Assembly: GCA_945875935.1 (NCBI GenBank)
Contig: CAMCNE010000177.1
Location: 1-18,031 of the forward strand
Length of the DNA stretch: 18,031 bases
Source of the DNA: Bordetella parapertussis
Lineage (GTDB): Bacteria > Pseudomonadota > Gammaproteobacteria > Burkholderiales > Burkholderiaceae_C
Reading direction: 5' to 3'
A model generated the notes under the pieces. It had not been told where the DNA came from and ran no database searches. It worked only from the letters and a program-made list of their open reading frames with translations. This document shows, one piece after another, positions 13,373 through 18,031 of the stretch. The position numbers and the translations under genes were made by a program. Each line of letters begins with the position of its first letter. The first letter of the stretch is position 1.

Positions 13373-16300
13373 GTGCTGAATTTCTTTGACCGCAACCCTG
13401 CTACGCCAGCGCCTAAGTGGATCCGACGCTTTGATGTCACCGGAATCCACATCACCGCAGGGGGCGACGGCGAGGCTCTGACCCATCCGCTGCTCGAAGG
13501 ATTTCTGACACAACTCAGCGATGAGGGCCATCTGGTCGGAACAGCCGGCGGTCAGGTACTTCCTTGGAATTCGGCGTACGAAGTTCTCGAACAACAAGAG
13601 TTCTTCGAACTGGCCCAGGTGCTTGCGCTGCCGGACATCACAGGGCTTCGCCCTAGCCTTCGTAGCGCAAGATCGCTGACAGACAACGACTTTTCGATTG
13701 CTGTCGATGGTTGGGCTTCCCTGGACGGCCGCAAGCAAGACGTCTGCGTCCAGGGGGGGCTGTTGGTTGAGGGCGGGTCCTTCTCGCGAATGACCTTGGC
13801 ACAGTGGCGGTTGTTCAGCGAGGTCGTCGCATTCTCTCGTCGGCCCTCAGCGGACAGGACCGACCTATCCCATCGACAAGCCTGGGGCCGAATCCGCGGT
13901 CTCGCCTTGGCTGCCAGCGCGCGCGTTGATGACTTTTTGACACGTTCAGTGGTTCTGGTGCCCGAGAGGTTGCACATTGGACTGCGCAGGTCTGCAGCAG
14001 TCGGCGTCGATACGTTGGTCGAGGTCATACCGACCTTCGACGGCGCTCCCCCCAACTGGCTTGACCGATTTGACTTCATCGGGCAAGTTGAGGACCGCTA
14101 TGACCTAGTCACCGAACAAGGCATCGTGCAGGTCATCATCTCGCCCAAGGTGAAGACCGTCTTGCGCGAGATAAAGCGTTTGGCTGGTAGGCGCATTGCC
14201 GGTGCGCGAGCGCAGGCGTTCCTCCTAAACCCGTACGCAACACTCGGCGAAGATGCAAGGGACGTCATCATCGAACAGCAGTTCGAGGATGCGAGGAGCG
14301 AGGCGGGGCTCTGCTATGAGCGGTTCACGCCGCTTATTGAGCGTGATGGAGGTGGCTCTCCTCCCAGAATTGGTTTGCTGATTGAAGTCGCCGGTGCCGA
14401 GAGCCTGACGGCTTCCGAGAACCATTGGTTTAGTGACGACACAGAGGCAGCAGATTTTCTATCTGTAGCCCAAAGCGCGTTAGCCCGAAACTTCCTGCTA
14501 ATTGCCTGGAAGGGCTATGAGTTTGAGGTGCAGGGCGACACGTGCCGGCACATTGATGAACTCTGGGGCGCCCACGAGGAGCGAACGCAATCGGCCATCG
14601 TGATCAGCTACGAAAGTGTTCATGACCTAAGCAAATACTCGCAACGAATCGAGAGCATTGGCGTCGAGAAGCCGTACTACTCGCCCTACATCGCGAAGAA
14701 AAAGGAAGGCGATGGCTGGTTTCCGGAAAACGTCGTCCCCTTGGTCGCGTTCAGGCTTCCAGGGGAGAGCTCCCCAGTCGCCGTGCCAATGTCCAAGGAA
14801 GCCTTGGAACAGCTCAATGCCGCCATCGATGCTGCAGATAAATCCGGCCAAGGCAGCGTAGAAGTTCCTTGGCTGGATAGGCCAATGTCGGTCTCTGAGG
14901 CTCGCCGAATTGTTGAGACTTTCCAGGATGTCTTCGATGATTTGAAGGGGAAACGCTTCCCTCCCCCGGGGGGGCATGTACCCAAGGCACCGATCCGAAT
15001 GGCCGAGCGAAAGAGCTTGGTGATGTACGGAAACATCTCGACCGTCGAGTACGAGGAACTGCGGCGGGATGCTTTGAAGGCCTTGCCTTTGGCTCCAGAA
15101 GTACCTCGGGCCAAGAGCCCATCGTTCGAGTTGCTGGAACACCAACTCGCCGGCCTGGCCTGGCTTCAGCACCTCTACAGGCGGCAATCGGAGTTCCGAG
15201 TGCGCGGCGCAGTTCTGGCGGATGACATGGGATTGGGCAAGACCTTCCAGCTATTGTCTTTAATGGCGTGGCTGGTTCAAGAGCAGCCAGACATTGATCC
15301 GATGTTGATCGTGGCCCCAGTGTCCCTGCTGGAGAACTGGAAAGAAGAAGCCGACAAGTTTTACCCGGGTGCTCTGAAGCTGCTTACTGCGTATGGCGAA
15401 GACTTGGCTCCGCTTCGTGTGCCGCGCGATGCAGTCGACTATCGGCTGCAAACAGAGGATGGATTGGTGAAGTTCTTGAAGCCGCGATGGCTCGGGGATG
15501 CCAAGGTCGTTTTGACAACATATGAAACCCTCCGAGACCTTGAGTTCTCGTTTGCGGCACAGCGTTGGTCGCTGATGGTCTGCGACGAGGCGCAACGCAT
15601 CAAGAACCCAGCAGCGATGGTCACCCGTGCGGCGAAGAAACAAAATGTTGGTTTCAAGATCGCTTGCACCGGCACTCCGGTTGAAAACACGCTTGCTGAC
15701 CTGTGGTGCCTGTTCGACTTCGTGCAACCAGGACTGCTAGGCGCCTTGGACGAGTTTGGTCACAGGTACCGAAAGCCAATCGAAGCCAAAACGGACGAGG
15801 AGAAGGCTCGAGTCGCAGAACTGAGGGAGCGAATATCAGCGCAGATTCTTCGAAGAACCAAGCAGGAGGTCGCTAAGGACCTGCCCGCAAAGATCGTCGT
15901 GGATGACTGCCGCAAGCTCCCTATGTCGGCCGTACAACGCGCTCTTTACATCAAGGCCATCGACTCCTTCAAGAGAAGGTCTGACCCGAATTCGCCAACC
16001 CCGTTCAAAAACCACCTAGGCCTGCTGCACTACCTTCGACTGGTCTGCACCGACCCTCGGCCATACGGGTTGACCGTCTTCAAGCCCGAGCCGATTGCGG
16101 CCTATCGGGCCGCTGCGCCAAAGCTGGATTGGTTGCTTCAACTGCTGGGCGGAGTAAGGACCAAGGGAGAAAAAGTCATCGTCTTCTGCGAGTTTCGAAA
16201 CATCCAGCGACTGCTGCAGCACTACATCGAAGAGACGTTCAACTACCGCGCGGACATCATTAACGGAGACACAGCAGCATCCGCCACCCACAGCGCAAGC

Positions 16301-17146
16301 CGTCAGAAGCGTATCAAGGCGTTTCAGGCGAGTCCTGGCTTCGGGGTGATCATCTTGTCGCCCGTGGCAGTTGGCTTCGGGGTCAATATTCAGGCTGCAA
16401 ACCATGTTGTCCACTTCACCAGAACCTGGAATCCAGCGAAGGAGGACCAGGCGACTGATCGGGCCTATCGCATTGGCCAGAAGCGAGATGTTTTCGTGTA
16501 CTACCCGGTGGTGAACGCCGATGACTTTGCAACCTTCGATGTACGCCTTGACGAACTTCTCGCCAGCAAGCGCGCGCTGGCTGGCGACATGCTCAACGGC
16601 AACCCGGATCTGGCTCCTAGAGACTTCCCGATAGCTGACGTCGTACCTCCCGAGACTGTCGATGGGTTAGATGAGCGCGTGACGCTCGACTTGGCTTTGC
16701 GTATGGACTGGCGCTACTTCGAGGGTCTGGCCGGTGCCTTGCTTCACAAACAGGGCTACGACCTCGTCTACTGCACCCCTGGTTCGAACGATCAGGGCGT
16801 AGACGTTGTCGCCGTCCGAGGGGCCGAGGGCGTCTTGGTTCAAACCAAAACATCTGGTACGGACGGTCAGAGACTCGGCTGGGACGTGGTCAAAGAAGTC
16901 CTGGCCGGCGAGGCTTTCTATCGACGACGCCACCCAGGGGTGGCGTTTCGTAAGGTCGGACTGACCAATCAGTACTTCAACACCCAAGCTACAGAACAGG
17001 CGGCGTTGAACGGGGTAGAGCTTTTGGACCAGCGTGCTTTAGCTTCAATGTTGGAGTGCGACGCGGTGGGGTTGATTGATGTCGAACGGATGCTCTTCAG
17101 TTCGTGGGAGTCTGACGCCCTAAACTGCGTAGAGCATTCCAGCTGA
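13373..17146 (+). CDS. zorD: ZorD, SNF2-type helicase with Mrr-like nuclease domain
   Basis: A 1257-aa effector of type I Zorya. Residues 1 to about 570 are a ZorD-specific N-terminal region without a familiar motif. The SNF2/SF2 ATPase follows: ADDMGLGKT with Lys623, DEAQ at 738-741, CTGTPVENTLADLWCLFDF near 765-785, and motif VI EDQATDRAYRIGQ with Arg1030 and Arg1033. The C-terminal domain (about 1110-1235) is Mrr/restriction-endonuclease-like, with FEGLAGALLHKQGYDL, Asp1144 in QGVDVVAV and Gln1157-Thr-Lys1159, forming a D-x12-QxK active site. ZorD is expected to attack phage DNA on activation. GTG 13373 has GGGGAAG just upstream; no in-frame ATG is nearby. It is 12 bp after zorC and is the last gene of the operon. 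It is longer than the roughly 1080-aa E. coli protein as I recall it. Confidence 0.93.
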   Translation: MLNFFDRNPATPAPKWIRRFDVTGIHITAGGDGEALTHPLLEGFLTQLSDEGHLVGTAGGQVLPWNSAYEVLEQQEFFELAQVLALPDITGLRPSLRSARSLTDNDFSIAVDGWASLDGRKQDVCVQGGLLVEGGSFSRMTLAQWRLFSEVVAFSRRPSADRTDLSHRQAWGRIRGLALAASARVDDFLTRSVVLVPERLHIGLRRSAAVGVDTLVEVIPTFDGAPPNWLDRFDFIGQVEDRYDLVTEQGIVQVIISPKVKTVLREIKRLAGRRIAGARAQAFLLNPYATLGEDARDVIIEQQFEDARSEAGLCYERFTPLIERDGGGSPPRIGLLIEVAGAESLTASENHWFSDDTEAADFLSVAQSALARNFLLIAWKGYEFEVQGDTCRHIDELWGAHEERTQSAIVISYESVHDLSKYSQRIESIGVEKPYYSPYIAKKKEGDGWFPENVVPLVAFRLPGESSPVAVPMSKEALEQLNAAIDAADKSGQGSVEVPWLDRPMSVSEARRIVETFQDVFDDLKGKRFPPPGGHVPKAPIRMAERKSLVMYGNISTVEYEELRRDALKALPLAPEVPRAKSPSFELLEHQLAGLAWLQHLYRRQSEFRVRGAVLADDMGLGKTFQLLSLMAWLVQEQPDIDPMLIVAPVSLLENWKEEADKFYPGALKLLTAYGEDLAPLRVPRDAVDYRLQTEDGLVKFLKPRWLGDAKVVLTTYETLRDLEFSFAAQRWSLMVCDEAQRIKNPAAMVTRAAKKQNVGFKIACTGTPVENTLADLWCLFDFVQPGLLGALDEFGHRYRKPIEAKTDEEKARVAELRERISAQILRRTKQEVAKDLPAKIVVDDCRKLPMSAVQRALYIKAIDSFKRRSDPNSPTPFKNHLGLLHYLRLVCTDPRPYGLTVFKPEPIAAYRAAAPKLDWLLQLLGGVRTKGEKVIVFCEFRNIQRLLQHYIEETFNYRADIINGDTAASATHSASRQKRIKAFQASPGFGVIILSPVAVGFGVNIQAANHVVHFTRTWNPAKEDQATDRAYRIGQKRDVFVYYPVVNADDFATFDVRLDELLASKRALAGDMLNGNPDLAPRDFPIADVVPPETVDGLDERVTLDLALRMDWRYFEGLAGALLHKQGYDLVYCTPGSNDQGVDVVAVRGAEGVLVQTKTSGTDGQRLGWDVVKEVLAGEAFYRRRHPGVAFRKVGLTNQYFNTQATEQAALNGVELLDQRALASMLECDAVGLIDVERMLFSSWESDALNCVEHSS

Positions 17147-17399
17147 TATGGATTTGTCGCAACCGCTTCGACATGTTCCGATCTAACCAAAAGAGTCCAG
17201 ACTGGCCTAACCGTCTAGGACGAGGTCGCTAGGGAGGACTAGGGGTTGGCCCTGCACGCCCCTGCTGAGAAATTTAATTGATGTGGAGGGTGGGCGTAGA
17301 CGACGCGATCATGCGCCACACTGCATACAAAGATGTCAAAAACACTTCGCAAAAAATTTCCGTGCGCCCCCAGCGTGTTCGCTTCGTGGACTGTCAGGG

Positions 17400-17422
17400 C
17401 CCTGCCCCCCGCCCGGGCAGGG
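17400..17422. terminator. GC-rich hairpin downstream of zorD
   Basis: CCCTGCCC (17400-17407) and GGGCAGGG (17415-17422) form a perfect 8-bp stem with a 7-nt loop, about 250 bp after the zorD stop codon. No T-tract follows in either direction. It may limit transcription leaving the operon or be part of the att region. Confidence 0.4.
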
Positions 17423-17511
17423 GGTGTTCGCCAACGCGGGGACATGCCCAGCGGTGCGCGAACAGACGTTAAGTGACGCGAGGAGTTACAGTGCGGGGGG
17501 CATCGCCCCAA

Positions 17512-17549
17512 GGATCGGGGAACAAATCGGGGCACAGGCCGGGGCTAAC
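17512..17549 (+). repeat. Right cluster of CGGGG repeats (candidate integrase arm sites)
   Basis: GGATCGGGGAACA (17512-17524) is an exact direct copy of 521-533. It is followed by ATCGGGGCACA (17526-17536) and CGGGGCTAAC (17540-17549), close relatives of the left-end repeats. The cluster sits about 40-80 bp inside attR. Matching clusters inside both ends fit arm-type binding sites for the integrase or its directionality factor (inference). Confidence 0.6.
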
Positions 17550-17589
17550 TCCCAGCATCGCTAGTATTTAAAAGCCCCTTAGGGAAGTT

Positions 17590-17611
17590 TTCGATTCCTG
17601 CCGGGGCACCA
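17590..17611 (+). other. attR: partial duplicate of the tRNA-Thr 3' end
   Basis: TTCGATTCCTGCCGGGG (17590-17606) repeats 388-404 exactly and is followed directly by CACCA. One G is missing compared with the functional tRNA copy, which would leave the 3' acceptor strand one base short. This segment should be the displaced host tRNA end and is not part of an intact tRNA. It marks the right boundary of the element. Confidence 0.92.
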
Positions 17612-17680
17612 CCTAAATCACAAAACGCGTTGACCGAGCAACTCCATCCGGGTTTTTGACTGACGGCTGGCGCCTCTCGT

Positions 17681-18031
17681 TCAATCCGACCGTGTCTTGA
17701 TACGAAGCGGCACGATGCTGAAGCCTTGATGTGTCAGCCTTGCCTCGATGGCGGGTTGAAGGTGGCGCAGCTTGGCCGCCACATTCGAGTTGGTCGCCAG
17801 CAAGGTCCAGCCGGTCTCGTCTATCGGCCCGGCTGCTACATGCGCTGTCAACGGCTCGGGAAGGCAACACCGTATGCAAGCGAGTCTGCGCATGGATTCG
17901 TCGATGCGGCGCTTAAGCAGTCCCAGTGCCGCGCTCTGGTCCATGGCCTCTCGGATGGCCAATGCACTGGGAACGCTCGGGCACGCTTTGCTCATGATTG
18001 ACACCAGTTTAAGCACTGCCTGCGGCGTTCG
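17681..18031 (-). CDS. DUF721/DciA-like protein (5' end probably outside the window)
   Basis: A reverse-strand frame open to the window edge and ending at TGA (17681-17683). About 115 residues are visible. The segment AAGPIDETGWTLLATNSNVAAKLRHLQPAIEARLTHQGF matches the DUF721/DciA core (a strand, then a helix with Asn-Ser-x-x-Ala-x-x-Leu-Arg-x-Leu). The upstream helix is ALGLLKRRIDESMRRLACIRCCLP. DciA loads or assists the replicative helicase DnaB in bacteria lacking DnaC. Betaproteobacterial members are short, about 110-160 aa, so little is missing. A GTG at 18016 and an ATG at 17995 are possible starts, but the frame continues upstream. It is a host gene convergent with the element. Confidence 0.75.
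   Translation of the reverse strand, partial: RTPQAVLKLVSIMSKACPSVPSALAIREAMDQSAALGLLKRRIDESMRRLACIRCCLPEPLTAHVAAGPIDETGWTLLATNSNVAAKLRHLQPAIEARLTHQGFSIVPLRIKTRSD

Larger units (their letters stand above)
17147..17589. other. Right-end non-coding region of the element
   Basis: About 440 bp without a credible gene; the short ORFs on either strand have unlikely composition and no ribosome-binding sites. It holds the GC-rich hairpin at 17400-17422, the repeat cluster at 17512-17549, GAAATTTAATTG shared with the region near 7340, and CCCTTAGGG a few bases before attR (CTTAGGG also lies at 475-481 near attL). It probably serves as the right arm of the attachment site. Confidence 0.6.

Noticed and set aside
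17239..17564. Several short ORFs in the right-end region
   Set aside because: They overlap each other on both strands across the repeat cluster and hairpin and have no coding character.
1..18031. CRISPR arrays, insertion sequences or rRNA genes
   Set aside because: No regularly spaced repeats, transposase motifs or rRNA-like segments were seen on either strand.

Overview
The window is a complete integrated genetic element of about 17.2 kb inside a betaproteobacterial chromosome, probably Burkholderiales. It opens with the 3' end of sspB (ClpXP adaptor) and an intact tRNA-Thr(UGU). It closes with a reverse-strand DUF721/DciA-like gene. These flanks and the overall high GC are the basis for the host assignment, which is an inference. 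The 3' end of the tRNA gene (388-410) recurs at 17590-17611, one G shorter, so the element is bounded by attL and attR.

The left half (about 0.4-5.9 kb) looks like a phage satellite of the PICI/P4 kind. In order it has a P4-type tyrosine integrase, a promoter and structured leader, an AlpA-type regulator, a P4-family primase-helicase, an origin-like block of inverted iterons directly after that gene, an unknown 165-aa protein, and a phage terminase small-subunit-like protein joined to it by an ATGA overlap. There are no capsid, tail, portal or large-terminase genes. The element therefore appears able to integrate, replicate and mark its DNA for packaging, but would need a helper phage for particles (inference).

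The middle (about 5.9-8.5 kb) is accessory DNA. It holds a 276-aa protein with a C-terminal membrane anchor, a 108-aa basic protein preceded by an operator-like palindrome, and a markedly AT-rich 147-aa gene coupled to a possible 23-aa leader ORF. None has a recognised function. The gaps between them contain strong hairpins.

The right half (8.5-17.1 kb) is a compact, co-directional type I Zorya anti-phage operon: zorA (MotA/ExbB-like motor subunit with a very long helical tail), zorB (MotB-like, Asp26 in the membrane helix, OmpA-like domain), zorC (EH-signature protein) and zorD (SNF2-type helicase fused to an Mrr-like nuclease). Spacing is tight: 3 bp between zorA and zorB, a 13-bp overlap between zorB and zorC, and 12 bp between zorC and zorD. 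The last 440 bp before attR carry copies of a CGGGGAAC-type repeat also found beside attL; these are candidate integrase or excisionase arm sites.

Zorya itself is a known system. The less familiar points are its carriage on a terS-encoding satellite, the iteron origin, the alternative leader hairpins before alpA and the primase gene, the 51-residue periodic ZorA tail, and the three unassigned accessory genes.
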